Shown here in pieces: positions 26,150 to 37,491 of a stretch of 64,000 nt of DNA. The notes below the pieces were generated by a model. It was given only the letters and a program-made list of their open reading frames with translations, had not been told where the DNA came from and did not search any database. A program made the position numbers and the translations under genes. The DNA lies in the NCBI GenBank assembly GCA_018881555.1, contig JACAXG010000092.1:2523981-2587980 (forward strand). Reading direction: 5' to 3'. Origin of the DNA: Amblyornis subalaris. Taxonomy: Eukaryota > Chordata > Aves > Passeriformes > Ptilonorhynchidae. Numbering within the stretch: the stretch's first letter is position 1; each line of letters opens with the position of its first letter.

Positions 26150-26792
26150 GTGGATGAGGCTTTGAAAGTACAGGAAAACAGGAAGTACCTGCTGCTAATG
26201 AAGAGAGCAAGGAAGATTTGCCCTCAGTGAAGGAGGACCAGGTTGGGAGCACTTTAGCAATCAGTACATACACAAATCCATGGGGCCTGAAGTGTCAGCC
26301 TCACTTAAGTCCTCAGTAAAATAATAAAGCTCTGGAAACCTGAAAACCATTTCCAAAAACACGATGGACAAGCAAGTGGCTGAGAGTAGTCAGTGTGGAT
26401 TTACAAAGGAGAAATCATGCTTAACCAGCCTGGTAGCCTTCTATAATGAAGCAACTAGTTCTTTGGATGAGGGGAGCATAGTGGATATTGTTTACCTTAA
26501 CTTTAAAACAGCTTTTTGCATTGGCTGCGAAACTATTTATAGAGAAAGTGGTGAAGCACTGCTTAGTTAAGTGGACAGCAAGATGGGTCAAAAAGTTGCA
26601 GAATGGCCAGGCCACTGGAAAAGGTTGTGTAGTCTCCGTGTGTAGAAAAAACTGTCTGGACAGGGTTTTGTCCATGTAGCTACAGCTGTTTGCTGTAGCT
26701 GACCCTGACTGAGCTGGGGCGTTGGACTAGATGAACTCCACAAGTCCCATCCAACTCCAACCATTCTGTGTTTCTGTGATTCTGCAATTAGA
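26150..26792 (+). mobile_element. CR1 LINE with RT-domain remnant and internal deletion
   Basis: The 5' part is a decayed CR1 reverse transcriptase. Readable blocks are NPWGLK out of frame near 26277 (from the family motif KSMGPD), then QCGFTKEKSCLTSLVAFYNEAT and VDIVYLNFKTAF at about 26390-26520. These correspond to the motif HGFTKGKSCLTN and to the catalytic-region motif VYLDFSKAF. After about 26640 the sequence jumps to the 3' UTR: GAGCTGGGGCGTTGGACTAG at 26711 onward, then CCATCCAACTCCAACCATTCTGTGTTTCTGTGATTCTG near 26785. Much of the ORF2 C-terminus is missing, so this is an internally deleted, 5'-truncated copy. The left edge is approximate. Confidence 0.88.
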
Positions 26793-29700
26793 GGAACCAC
26801 AGAGCAGAAGAACTTGACCACAGATCAGAAGTTGCATAGAGGGAAACACAGATTTATTTCCACCAAAGCAGTAGCACAAACACAAAACTGTTTTTTTCAG
26901 TGCAGAGTATTAGTCTTCCTTCCAGCTTAGTCTTTGGCCCAGTACTCCATTTATACCTGGACAAAATGTATGTGACTCTGGGCTGTGTCCTCTGCTAAGG
27001 TTAATTCACTAATCTTAGGGAAATATTTGATTTAGGTTGCTCCAGACTAAATATGTCAGTCTTTCTACCCTGAGACCTGAGGGTATCTTTTTAGTACAGC
27101 AGGACTGTGCCCCTAGCGATTACAATGTATCTGATTGATTGGCTGCAATCTATAATACTGCAGGTATGACATTATCCTCTTGCCATAATGCTGTTCTTTG
27201 TGAGTTCAGCTGAGGTGCAATTTCATCAGGACTATTTCAGCACTTTGTTTCACCGAGCTTAACCTTAAAAAGACATTATTGATTTCCTATCTAAACCACA
27301 GTTTTGCAGACTGCAATAACTAGACAAATTTATGTTTATTATAAAAAAATAAAATATGCAATATATGCAATAAACAAGCTGCTCATTACATGTCTTGAGG
27401 CAAGTTATATAAATCATAAACCACCCTTCCACTATACAGTTGCATTTTTACCGTAGCATGGAAGGAGCTCAGACAAAAATAAAGGAAAAATTTTGCTTAA
27501 ATTGCAAACACAAAAGAAAAGGTAACCACTGCCTTTTCTGAAGAATGACGATGTTGACTGTAATAGTTTTTGAAAATATGTGCTTTATTTTAACTAATAC
27601 TCATTTAATTATTGAAATATTTCAAAACAGGGTATTAAGGGTGTAACATAATAAGATGAAATGCTTTCTACTCAAATCAGTGCTAACTGAAAGTGGCTTA
27701 TGACTCTTTGTGGACATTTTTATTTTAAAAAATAATGCTTTTGAAATTGTAAATAACTTTACAAGAATTGATAAGAGTTTGCATTTCACATTTAAATTTG
27801 TCTATTTCCTGTATTTCCTGTGATGCTGTGAGAAGGGACATATATGTATGAACAATAAAACAGAGACAAAATAACATTTCCCTTTAATTTATTAAATTAA
27901 AACAGATACTTTTGTGAATTACATTATGAAAATATATTCACACCACTTAATAAAGATCCACGTGTGTACCACATGGGAAAAAAAAAGATCAGTGAGAGGA
28001 AGCCTCCAATAATTTATGTTTCTGGGTGTGTTACACAGATGACAAGACCTATCTATTTTCTAACACATTATTTGCTTCTCCTTTTAATTTCAAATTTAGA
28101 AAGGTAGGAAAGAATATAAAAGGAAAATTGTTTTCACCAATAATATTTGCATTTATTTCTCTAGACAAGATAGATAGGGCTGCAGTAGTAAGTGTCACTG
28201 AAATGAGCCCTTTATTTCCTCCTGCACCACCTCATCTGTTGTCTGTGCTTGGCCGTAATTGCTAGAAGTCACAGCAGGCATCTGTTATAAAATTACTCAT
28301 TTCATTACTCTTGAATTTGGGAAATGAACAATTGTACACAAGAGACATGAGGATTTATAAAGATGAAAGTGAGGCACAAATAGTTTGCAATCTTTTTTTA
28401 GAAACAGAATGTCTCCTGGCTGCTTTTAACATCTCTGAGTTTAACCATTGACTTAGTTTGGGGCCACTTCCATATTGACTGGAGAGTAAAGAGTTTTACT
28501 TGAGTGAAAGGTTTCTTGATGAGAGGCATACAGCTATTCACACACAGCTTTGATATTTGGTGAGTTTTCATGAAACACATCTGGTTCTGAACAACAAAGT
28601 ACAAGTGAAGATTACTTTATCTGATGTTATTTGTAGATGGCTATACTCTCTAGTTAGAATAGCTGTTTCCAGTCTAACTAGAGCCTGCCTCAGTTGTTCT
28701 ACTGACCTCTATGCAGTAATGGTGGGCAAAACAAAGGAAAAGAATCAGAATAGACCCTCTAGCATTACTATTTCTGGTATTTTAATATCCATAAAAGATT
28801 TTTTTTTTTTCCTTCACTGATGATCAGAAAAGAGTCATAGTCCTACCAGCAAATGTAGGTAGGGTGAGAACAAGTCAAAATGAGTTGTGAAAAGAGATAA
28901 ATTGCTAAACATAAGAGTTATTTATTATTGAGCATTGGAGTAAGCCCAGGATAAAGTAGGAGATTCCAGGATACTGAGAGGCTTAAGTTGATGTTCTCAC
29001 AGTTCAGAAAATTGATGGGTTATCCCTCACTCCTGTTGTCTCTGGGACTACCTGTTAAAATTCACAAAGATTAATGGCTAGAAATCTGTTGGGCAAAACT
29101 GCTGTCTGTCATTTTTCCCTGAGGATGGTATCATCCTCTGAAATTACATAATTTGGTGCTTTTAGACCAAATCTATTAAACTTTCAGAAGACTGAAAGTC
29201 TAGAAGTTGGACTGTGGATTTCCATAATCTATTATGGAAAGGAATATTAGGGATTAAATACTTTTTAATACTATGTTGACGGAGATAGAGACATTTAAAT
29301 CTATTTTATAGAAGTTGCAATTATTGGCAATAGGAGACCCATATTTTCAATTCTAAGTATCTAAGGTTATACACCAAGTTTAAATTAAGCAGTAATTGCG
29401 CCATTATATACACAATAGACAAACAAATGCCTGCAAGAACTCACTTTAAAATATCTTTGAGTTAGTTTTGTAATTTAGTATATTAGAGTCCTTCTAACAC
29501 AAGAAACTATAATAAATTGTTTCAAATTTCTTATAATCAGGGTCTGACCAAGAGCAGAAAATCTTTTAATAATGAGATCTTAACTAAAGTATGTTTGCAA
29601 TCTGAAGTAATTGACAGAATTCTTGACAGGTTGGGAAAAACAAAAATATCCCAAGGAATAACAAAATAGTATGTTACAGAACACATTAAAATGTGCTCAC

Positions 29701-31554
29701 ATTCATTTCAATATCTCAAGTTACGTACAAAATTATAAATAAATTAAAGCTACAGCCTCAAATTTGCCAATTCTTCCCTTACATATATGGCTAATGTGTT
29801 GAAAAGTTTTGATTTATTTGCCTTTCTCTCCTTTCCCCCATCTCATATATTTATCCAAAAAGGGTAGAAGGACAGTAGAATGAAGGANTGTTTCCTGATT
29901 GTCCATGCTTTAGCATTGACATTGACAGATTCCTACAGAAATGAAAATGTTTGTAATTTATCAAAAATAAAGATTCTAGATCATTGACAAAGTAGGTATA
30001 GATTCACCATAGGACTTTTCTGAGACAAACATGACACAAGACAGAATAAAAATGAAACTGACGACACTACATCATCTGACCATCTTTGTAAAGGAAACTT
30101 TGTTTAATTCTGAAACAGTTTGTTTCTTTCTTTTAACTGATGATTAAACTGTAGAGCTTCATTATGTATTTACAGAGTAGTACTGGCCTGGATTTGAATC
30201 TCAGAAAAATAAACATTAATTATTAACCTGGAGTGAAATTTCATTTTACCTGAGTTAACTTTCAAGAGTTCAATGAACCATGGAGACTTGCGCATTTACT
30301 GATGTATTTGCATTTTATAATGAGAGTTTCAATCCTTTTTTAATTTTTTTTTTAATAATTTCCTGATATTCTTATGCATTTGTGAACTAGAGACAATCAT
30401 TTCCCAGGCAGAGGATGATGCCTCAGTGGCTTATATTTAAGTCATAAATGATCTCCTGTAAGTATTGCTAATGATGACAAAACTGACACAATATGTATAA
30501 ATAGTTGCATACAGAACCAGTTTATTATTTTGCACTGAAAATATTTTTATATTGCTCTTCTTCATTAGTTTTTTTATAACACTCAGAATTGTACAGCTAC
30601 ACTGTTTTTGGAAGTATGTAGCATTTGATTTTGTTATGTTACCAAACCCTCTAAAGTCATCACTTTTTTATATGCTAGAAAGTCAATTATTAAAGTATAT
30701 CTGTGAAGCTGTAATACTTTTATTATTGTAAGGCTTAGAAATGCCAGACATAATTAGACTCCTCTCCAATGCTAGGCACTTCATAAATATGTTTACTGAG
30801 TATTGATAGAGTATATCACCCATTTTTTGTGCTGTAATATATCTTTGTGGCAACCTTCCTATGAATGTGTTTACAAGGGCAATCATACTCAAAGATGGGC
30901 AACATCATTCTCATCTCACTTTGGTTTTATGCCAGTAAAAACTCAATAGAGTAGTCCAGATTCATAATTGGTATCACTCCTGATATCTGTAGGCACAACT
31001 AACATCAGAATTGATCTCTTAACTAGTATAGAAAATACAACCCTGCAGAGAACAATTGAATAGAGAGAGGAAGTGGCTTTGCCAGTCAAATCCAAAAATC
31101 ATAGCCTCTGTGAAACTCATATTATTCTTGCCAAGTTGAATAATTAGTAACTTTATAACAAGCAAAATATTTGACATGAAATAGGATTTGGAGGCTTTTG
31201 TAATAGAATTAAACAAAAGGAGAGCTGAAGTGACCTTTTTTCAGGAGAAATGCTTCCATCTGTTTGTTGTTTAGTAGTCTACAGTTCTCATCCATATGAT
31301 GGCATATATCTTCCAAAAATACCAAGATTCAGCTTCCATTTCTGTATTTTCTACACATATTTCTCACATTCAATCAGAATCCTCTCATCACTCATCTACA
31401 GAGTGTTTGAGTTTGGCTTTGGTGATTTGGTTTCTGTTCCCCCTCTTCATCAGCAACTTCATAATAAACAACCTCTGAAGTAGTGGGACTGAGATTCAGA
31501 TTTTCAGCTTTGTGAGGATTCAATCTATACAGCCAGAGAGCCACCCTAGGCTTT
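26793..31554. other. Non-coding sequence, no gene recognised
   Basis: AT-rich DNA without a recognised repeat family. The only structured item seen is the 11-bp inverted repeat at 28648. Confidence 0.7.
28648..28683. repeat. 11-bp perfect inverted repeat
   Basis: CTCTAGTTAGA at 28648-28658 and TCTAACTAGAG at 28673-28683 are exact reverse complements around a 14-base spacer. No function is evident. Confidence 0.85.
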
Positions 31555-32156
31555 TGTACAGGTTTTGGCTGGGACAATTAGTTTTCTTCATAGTTGCTGG
31601 TGTGAGGCCGTGTTTTTGGATTTGTGCTGGAAATAGTATCAATAAAACAGGGATGTTTCATTTTGTGCTGATCAGTGCTCACACACAGTCAAGGCCTTTT
31701 CTGCTTCTCACACCACACCACCCACGAATAGGTGGGGATGCACAAGAATTTGGGAGGGGACACAGCCAGGATGGCTGATCCCAACTGACAAAAGGAATGT
31801 TCCATAGCATATGGAGTAATGCATAGCAATAAATTAGGGGGAATGTTGGCCATGGGGCTACTGCTTGGAGACTGGCTGGACTTCGATTGACTGGTGGTGA
31901 GCAATTATTTTCATTTGCATCACTTGTCTTTCTCGGGTTTTATTTCTCTCACTCAGTTATTTTACTTTTCATTGCAATATTATTATTATTACTATTAATA
32001 ATATTAAAATAATATTTCAGTTGTTAAACTGTTCTTATCTGAACGCGCAAGTTTTCTCACTTTTATTCTTCAATTCTCTTGCCCCATCCTCCTGGCCGAG
32101 GGAGTGAGTGAGCAGGTGTGTGGTGCTTAGTTGCTGACAGATGTTAAACTAGGACA
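31555..32156 (+). mobile_element. Solo LTR of an avian endogenous retrovirus (copy 1)
   Basis: About 602 bp, starting TGTACAGGTTTTGGCTGGGA and ending AACTAGGACA. It matches copy 2 at 33211 in the first part (TTTTCTTCATAG, GTCAAGGCCTTTTCTGC, CACAAGAATTTGGGAGGGGACACAGCCAGGA) and in the last part (GTTTTCTCACTTTTATTC, GAGTGAGTGAGCAG, TTGCTGACAGATGTTAAACTAGGACA). The middle (about 31842-32020) does not match copy 2 and contains an ATT-rich microsatellite. The TATA region is degraded. No convincing target duplication flanks it. There is no tRNA primer site after it and no viral gene next to it. I recall this pattern from passerine LTR families (TguLTR5-like), but the name is tentative. Confidence 0.85.
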
Positions 32157-33210
32157 GTTTATACAGCTTATTGAATCTTGCACAAAGGAAGATAAAGAAG
32201 TAATTGGTTTGGATCACGTTAAAACTCCAGCAGGTAGAAACACTGATTTTTTTTTTTTTCCCCTTGACAGTTACCTGGCATGGATTCCAGATGTTATCCT
32301 TGCCAAGTGGGTGTTATAACTGCAGAGGTGGGACCAGCTTAATCTGTTGAGAGTCTTCTGATTTGTAGGATGGACAGATTGAGAATTAAACTCCTTGGTA
32401 GTTTGAGGGTTGTAATCTGTTTACTTGTAATCTCCCTCCTAACCTCCTTTTTGATATCACCAAGCAGTTCCTACCCTAATTAAAAAAGAGCAGGTGGTAA
32501 AAAGGAAGAATTACTTTTATTTGCAAAGTCTCTAGATGGGTTGTGAAGTTCAAGAAAGTCAAACTCACAAAGAGATATGTACATCTAGAATCTAATCAAA
32601 TGGTATTTCTTTAATTAAATAACTTTGAGGATATGCACCTAACTGTTTTGCCTGAACCCAGAGAAGGATTTGCCATATCCCTTTACCATTTCTTTAACTG
32701 GAAGATATATGCTTTAGCAAATGCTTTAGCAGTTAATTTTAATAGATACCAGAAGCATAGACTTTTTTTTTCCCCATTGTTTTATTTTCTTATTTCAATA
32801 TTTTGCAGAGAAGCAAGGTTATATTGGCAGCTATTGCAGCATATCCACAGTTACAGATCTTTTCTGGCTTTCCTTCTGGCATGATCAGCCCTCTTACCAC
32901 CAAGCTTTTTCAAACCTCTTTATGGGTACAAAGATGGTTGCTCCACATTAGCTGTTATTTCACACAAGCAAAAGCATTCTCTATGCTGATAGATTTATGG
33001 CTAAGGTGGCTGCAGAAATGTTCCCACCATCAGTGCATAATGGACACTTTGTCAGTAAGCAATTTGCCTCCGTTCATGGACGCGCAATTACCAGCCTTGC
33101 TGGACTGCTGACAGTTTTGAGTGCATCATGGAGCTTTAGTGTTTCCTGCCTGTCTGCATGTGACAGTAGTGCGTCTGTGCTCTGATCCAAGTAGATACCT
33201 CATACAGATC
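32157..33210. other. Unique-looking spacer between the two solo LTRs
   Basis: This 1.05-kb spacer has no tRNA-type primer site after copy 1, no polypurine tract before copy 2 and no recognisable gag, pol or env pattern. It is therefore more likely host DNA than the inside of a provirus. Short frames at 32633-33185 resemble no known protein. Confidence 0.7.
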
Positions 33211-33812
33211 TGCACTGGGTTTGGCTGGGATAGAAGTAATTTTCTTCATAATAGCTGGTATGGGGCTGTGTTCTGAATTTGTCTTGAAAACAGTGTAGCT
33301 AACATGGGGATGTTTTAGCTGTTGCAGGGCACTGCTTATGTAGTCAAGGCCTTTTCTGCACCTCACCTCAACTCACCAGGGAAGAGACTGGGGGTGCACA
33401 AGAAGTTGGGAGGGGATACAGCCAGGACAGCTGAGCCCAGCTGACCAAAGGGATATTCCAGACCATATGACACTATGATCAGCATATAAAGCTGGGGGGC
33501 AGGGGAGGAGAAGAAGGAAAGGGGGATGTTTGGAGTGATGGCGTTTGTCTTCCTAAGTCACCAATATGTATGATGCAGCTCTGCTTTCCTGAGGGATGAC
33601 TGAACATCTGCCTGCCAGTAGGAATGGGGTAAATGAACTTCTTGTTTTCCTTCCCTTGCATGTGCAGCCTTTGCTTTATCTATTAAACTGTCTTTATCTC
33701 GCCCATGAGTTTTCTCACCTTTATCCTTTTGATTCTCTCCCACATCCCACTGTGCACGAGTGAGCGAGCAGCTGGGTGGGGCTGAGTTGCTGGCTGGGAT
33801 TAAACCATGACA
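33211..33812 (+). mobile_element. Solo LTR of an avian endogenous retrovirus (copy 2)
   Basis: About 602 bp, from TGCACTGGGTTTGGCTGGGA to GATTAAACCATGACA, in the same orientation as copy 1. LTR landmarks are visible: a TATAAA at 33485-33490 in GCATATAAAGCTGGGG, a purine/G-rich stretch downstream of it, and an ATTAAA polyadenylation-type signal at 33682-33687 before CTGTCTTTATCTCGCCCATGAGTTTTCTCACC. The flanks AGATC (33206-33210) and ACATC (33813-33817) may be a 5-bp target duplication with one mismatch, which would fit an ERVL-type insertion. No viral coding sequence adjoins it, so it is a solo LTR left by recombination. Confidence 0.87.
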
Positions 33813-36800
33813 ACATCAAAGGTCACTTAGAGTTTCTTTCCAAACACTTCTCTACATGAGGCCTTATGTGCATACTAGTGATTGCAGAGGATGTCTAGCT
33901 GTCCTCTCTAGAAGGGATAACCTGAGGTGATTTGTGCCTGCAGTACCGTGACTCCCATTGATTAAGGGTTGTTGCAGCAGCAACGGCATGCATCAGTTTT
34001 GTATTCTGAAAACATTCCTTTGCTCAGGCTGTTTAGATTAATGGCAGTATAGTCCAGGTCAGAATGAACATTTTTGCAAGAGCACCATTTATACTGTATT
34101 TTGTTATTCTCAATAAATAATCTTAGTAGTGATATTTTATTCATCATTTGCATTTCATGAATTTCTAAGCCTGTACTTTGGGGGACACAGTAAATATGAC
34201 CAAGATCTCTTAATTATCATATTTTAGCAGAATGTCCATGCTTGCTGCTGGGTCATTTCACTTTTTCAAACTGGAGAAANTGATAAACGTAATCTCAGTG
34301 TATACAAGCATATGTGGGGCTAAATTCATACAGTGTCTCCCTCTGTAGCTCTCTTTATGGTTTAATGAAGTAATGCATAATGGTACTTAAATCCATACAA
34401 GATAATTTGAAGAAATGACTAGCAACAGCTAGCATTGAAAAAGACCAAGATCTAAGAAAAATCTGATCTTCTGTAGTTTCATAATATGTAGAAAAGAGAT
34501 GCACTGACAATGCATGTCTGTTCACAACTCTCTCACTAGATAAGTATTTCTTTATGAGCATCATAGGAAATAATATCCTAAAATATTAAGAAATACAGCA
34601 CCTTCCTTATGGCTAATCATTCTTATTGGATTTCTAAATCCTTCTCTTCTAGTTGTCTTAGCAGTTTTCTGGGCAGAGGTACATAAGGGTACTGGATTTA
34701 AATGTCTAATGAGTATTTGACAACATAAAAGCACCAAGACGAGTTTAGACATCCTGGCCAAAAGACTAACACATAGCTTAAAAAGAAAATGCAAAACAAT
34801 AAGCACAGACTAAAAGAAACATATATATGTATTAGGCTTTGAATTGCTTACAAATTCCAATGGTGTTATTAAATATATTCTATCAGGCTAGGCCTCCTCC
34901 AAAGCCAGCAATGAAATTATGGGGAAGAAGAGGCAGTGGGGGGAGACCTTCTGCCTCAGTTTCCTACGGCGCGTTACAGAACAGCAAGCTGGAGTGATTC
35001 TTTCAAAGTAGGAGATTCTCAATTATTTGCCTTGCTGAGCTTTAAATTAAAGAAGAAAAAAAAAAAGGAAGAAATTCTTTATGGTGAACACTTTTGCAGC
35101 TGATGAGGGCATCTGTGCTGCAATCCTGTACTGCAACATCTATTAGCCTCCCATTTTTCTCTGACCTTCCAATTTATCAGCTCTTTGAAGCTGTAGGAAA
35201 TGAAGCAAGTGCAGGCATTGCTCTTTCCTGACTCTGCAGTAGGCATTCTGGAAGGTAATCTGGGAGACCAACAGAGAAGGGGTTAAAGTGCTCTATGTCT
35301 TGCACTTGGTTACTAACCTTCCAGCCAAGGGGGAATTGCCTCTCCTTTCATTGAAGTCTTTCAATCTCTTTGCATTACTTTTGGTGCTGTATAACATTTT
35401 AAAAGCTCCCTGACTGACAGACATGGCCGGAGGCAGAGTTCTGCTGGGAAAACTGTAATGTACGGAGTCTTCTCAGCAAAGAGATGTGGTATAGCAATTA
35501 AATTGACTACAGTATGATTTTGGCATTTCTGAAGCAGTGCAGACTATCCCACCATTTTTTTTTATTTGTTTCTGCCTTCCATCTATGTCTGGGCAATTCA
35601 AATGGATACTTTGAGTTGTTTGGTTTTATTTTGTTGCTGTGTTTCATGATTGCTATGATTTTGCCATATGAACTAGGCATGTACTCTGCAGCTGTGGATC
35701 AGGAGAGGCACAAGAGTTTGGAAGTCTTGGAACTGAATTATGGATGAACACAGTCTGAACATGATGTTATATGCCATTGAATGCATTGAAGAGAGAAACA
35801 CAAAACCACATGTGAACTATTCAATGCAAAAGAAATACATACCAAATATATTAACTTTGAGTGCAGATCTGTGTTGTGGTTGGGTCCTGTCTTAAAGTTT
35901 CTTGTCTGGAATTAAATCCATAGACTACAAATGATAGTGCAAGTAAGAAGTTTGTACCCATTGCACGAAAGAATATTTTGCTCTAGATGAAAAACATTGA
36001 TATGTCTTGAACATAACTTAAAAAAACTTTTTTTTAAAAGATCGTGAACAGATGGGAGTTCTTTTCTCATTTTTTATCTTTTCTGAAGGTAGAATTAAAA
36101 CACTCACTGGCACTAGATCCCTTTTCATGAGGCTTTTTACTTTCTTTTTTACTAAGACCTAAAACATAACCTTTCAAATCAGAACAGAAAATGCCCTAAA
36201 TTTAGAACAGGAAATTCTAGGGTGGTTTTTTTTTAGTTCTTCAAGACTTATTAAATTTTCCAGGATCCTGATTATGAATCCTTTCTATTTAAATATTTCA
36301 GCATGTACCTAAGAAATAAGAGTTTCTGTATTACTTCTTGTTATGGATAGTAATAATACTATTCATAAGGAAAATATAACCTTTGGCAGTATTTGAAAAT
36401 GAAAAATATGTATGGTTAAGTACTTTATTATTCTTCTTTTTTGAGGTCCATATCATGTCATTGATTTTTAAGCAGAACTCTATTGATTTGGTAGAAACCT
36501 ATGCTTAAAAATCAATGACACAATATGGCCCTAACAAAGTGGTGAATTCTATAGTGCTATAAATTGTATTTTTGTTTTTTAAANGTAAAATGCATCCATC
36601 TTAAATCCTACAGGCAGGGGTTTTTTATACCTAGCAACCAGCAGACTGTAGAGAAGACTTCAAGATGCTTTTCTAGCAGAGAAAGTGAGCAAAGATTTCT
36701 GCTCTGGACAGCAGGGTGGAAGAGTGGGTCCTGTCTTCTCCAGTATTTTCTTAATAAATCTGGAGTAAATATTTTTTATATCACTGATGGGAAACAGTTT

Positions 36801-36986
36801 TGTTTGATAACTGGTCACAAACCAAGGCTACCAGACTGTCTCAGACAGACACAAAGGTAATGCTAAGCAGAGCAAGAATGAGATATTCCTGTAATAACTG
36901 TACAATGTTCTAGAGTAGCTCAGTGCTACAATGAAAATAGCAATTTCTTTTAAATTGTGATTCTTAATCTTTTTCTCTGTCTCTAG
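33813..36986. other. Non-coding sequence upstream of the CDH12 exon
   Basis: Probably the intron before the exon carrying the CDH12 start codon. The block 34890-35510 is non-repetitive and GC-richer, with isolated CpGs (CTACGGCGCG near 34965; ATGGCCGGAG near 35423), and contains GGAAGGTAATC near 35252, which resembles a splice donor. It could be a conserved regulatory element or a 5' UTR exon, but neither is shown. The hairpin at 36438 is listed separately. Confidence 0.6.
36438..36538. repeat. Long imperfect inverted repeat (hairpin) upstream of CDH12 exon
   Basis: The core arms are 36448-36474 (CCATATCATGTCATTGATTT then TTAAGCA) and 36502-36528. Reverse-complementing the right arm gives the left arm with only two differences over 27 bases (CA versus TG near the outer end). 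A weaker match continues outward for about 10 bases on each side. The loop is 27 bases. Folded as RNA on either strand it would form a stem of about 27-37 bp. It lies about 450 bp upstream of the first candidate acceptor of the CDH12 exon. It could be a relic of a MITE or of an old conserved hairpin repeat family, or a small-RNA precursor. I do not recognise the family. Confidence 0.9.
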
Positions 36987-37254
36987 AAACTAACAAGGTG
37001 TGAGAATTTTGATGAACGCTTCAGTGTAATCCTATGTAATTTGATGTTGCATGTAAATCTCTTTTATAGGTCCCTTTAGATGGAATTTATTGCGGCAAAT
37101 ACCTTGTCATCAGAAGGATTAATGCCTGCATTAGCATTTCTGCAATAAAATCAGAAGCTAAGTGGTGAAGGCCACAGACACCTCAAACCTGGATTCCTCT
37201 GCTCTGCATTAAGTGCTGGAGTTTTTATTACTTGCGGTAGGGAAGCCATTGCCA
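36987..37254 (+). other. CDH12: 5' UTR part of the CDH12 exon, with alternative acceptors and uORFs
   Basis: Two splice acceptors could open this exon. One is a long pyrimidine tract ending CTCTAG at 36981-36986. The other is a shorter tract ending TTATAG at 37069. A third, weaker AG (GGTAG) lies near 37240. The leader holds several upstream ATGs. One at 37012 gives a 5-codon ORF, one at 37044 an 11-codon ORF, one at 37051 is followed directly by TAA, and one at 37080 opens a 22-codon ORF ending at 37148. If the second acceptor is used, only the 22-codon uORF remains in this exon. None overlaps the main start. Type II cadherin genes usually have one or more non-coding exons further upstream; none could be placed here. 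Which acceptor is used is inference. Confidence 0.65.
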
Positions 37255-37485
37255 ATGCTTACAAGGAACTGCTTATCCCTGCTTCTCTGGGTCCTGTTTG
37301 ATGGAGGTCTCCTAACGCCACTGCATCCACAACCACAAGAGATTTTAGAAGCAGAGCCAAGAGAAAATGTTGTCCCAGTGCCAGGGAGGAGGTCATCTGC
37401 CCAGCGAGTCAAACGAGGCTGGGTGTGGAATCAGTTTTTTGTGCTGGAGGAGTACATGGGCTCTGAACCTCAGTATGTGGGAAAG
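37255..37485 (+). CDS. CDH12: Cadherin-12, first coding exon (partial gene)
   Basis: This exon encodes the N-terminal 77 residues of a type II classical cadherin, a calcium-dependent homophilic adhesion protein of the neuronal plasma membrane. Residues 1-23 form a signal peptide with the hydrophobic core LSLLLWVLF. Residues 24-54 are a short propeptide ending in the furin site RVKR (51-54). The mature protein starts [13 protein letters not shown]: Trp2 and Trp4 are the paired type II strand-swap tryptophans, and Glu11 is the conserved calcium ligand of EC1. From recalled family sequences, the leader [18 protein letters not shown] and the segment [13 protein letters not shown] fit CDH12 better than CDH18 (EEHMGPDPQ) or CDH6, 9 and 10 (WMWNQFFLLEEYTG). 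The ATG at 37255 is chosen because an in-frame TAA lies at 37210-37212 with no ATG between. Its Kozak context is weak (C at -3, C at +4). The exon ends in phase 0 after Lys77, directly before GT. The reading frame is intact. The remaining exons lie outside the window. Confidence 0.95.
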
Positions 37486-37491
37486 GTAATT
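37486..37491 (+). other. CDH12: CDH12 splice donor after first coding exon
   Basis: The exon ends ..GGAAAG and is followed by GTAATT, an acceptable GT donor. The break falls exactly after the Lys codon, in phase 0. This is where recalled type II cadherin proteins continue with LHSD at the start of the next exon. The frame runs on for 16 codons into the intron and then meets a stop, so the sequence after GT is not coding. Confidence 0.9.

Noticed and set aside
31555..33812. A complete short provirus formed by the two LTRs and the 1.05 kb between them
   Set aside because: The LTRs differ in their central segments. There is no primer-binding site after the first, no polypurine tract before the second and no viral coding pattern between. 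Independent solo LTRs explain the data better.
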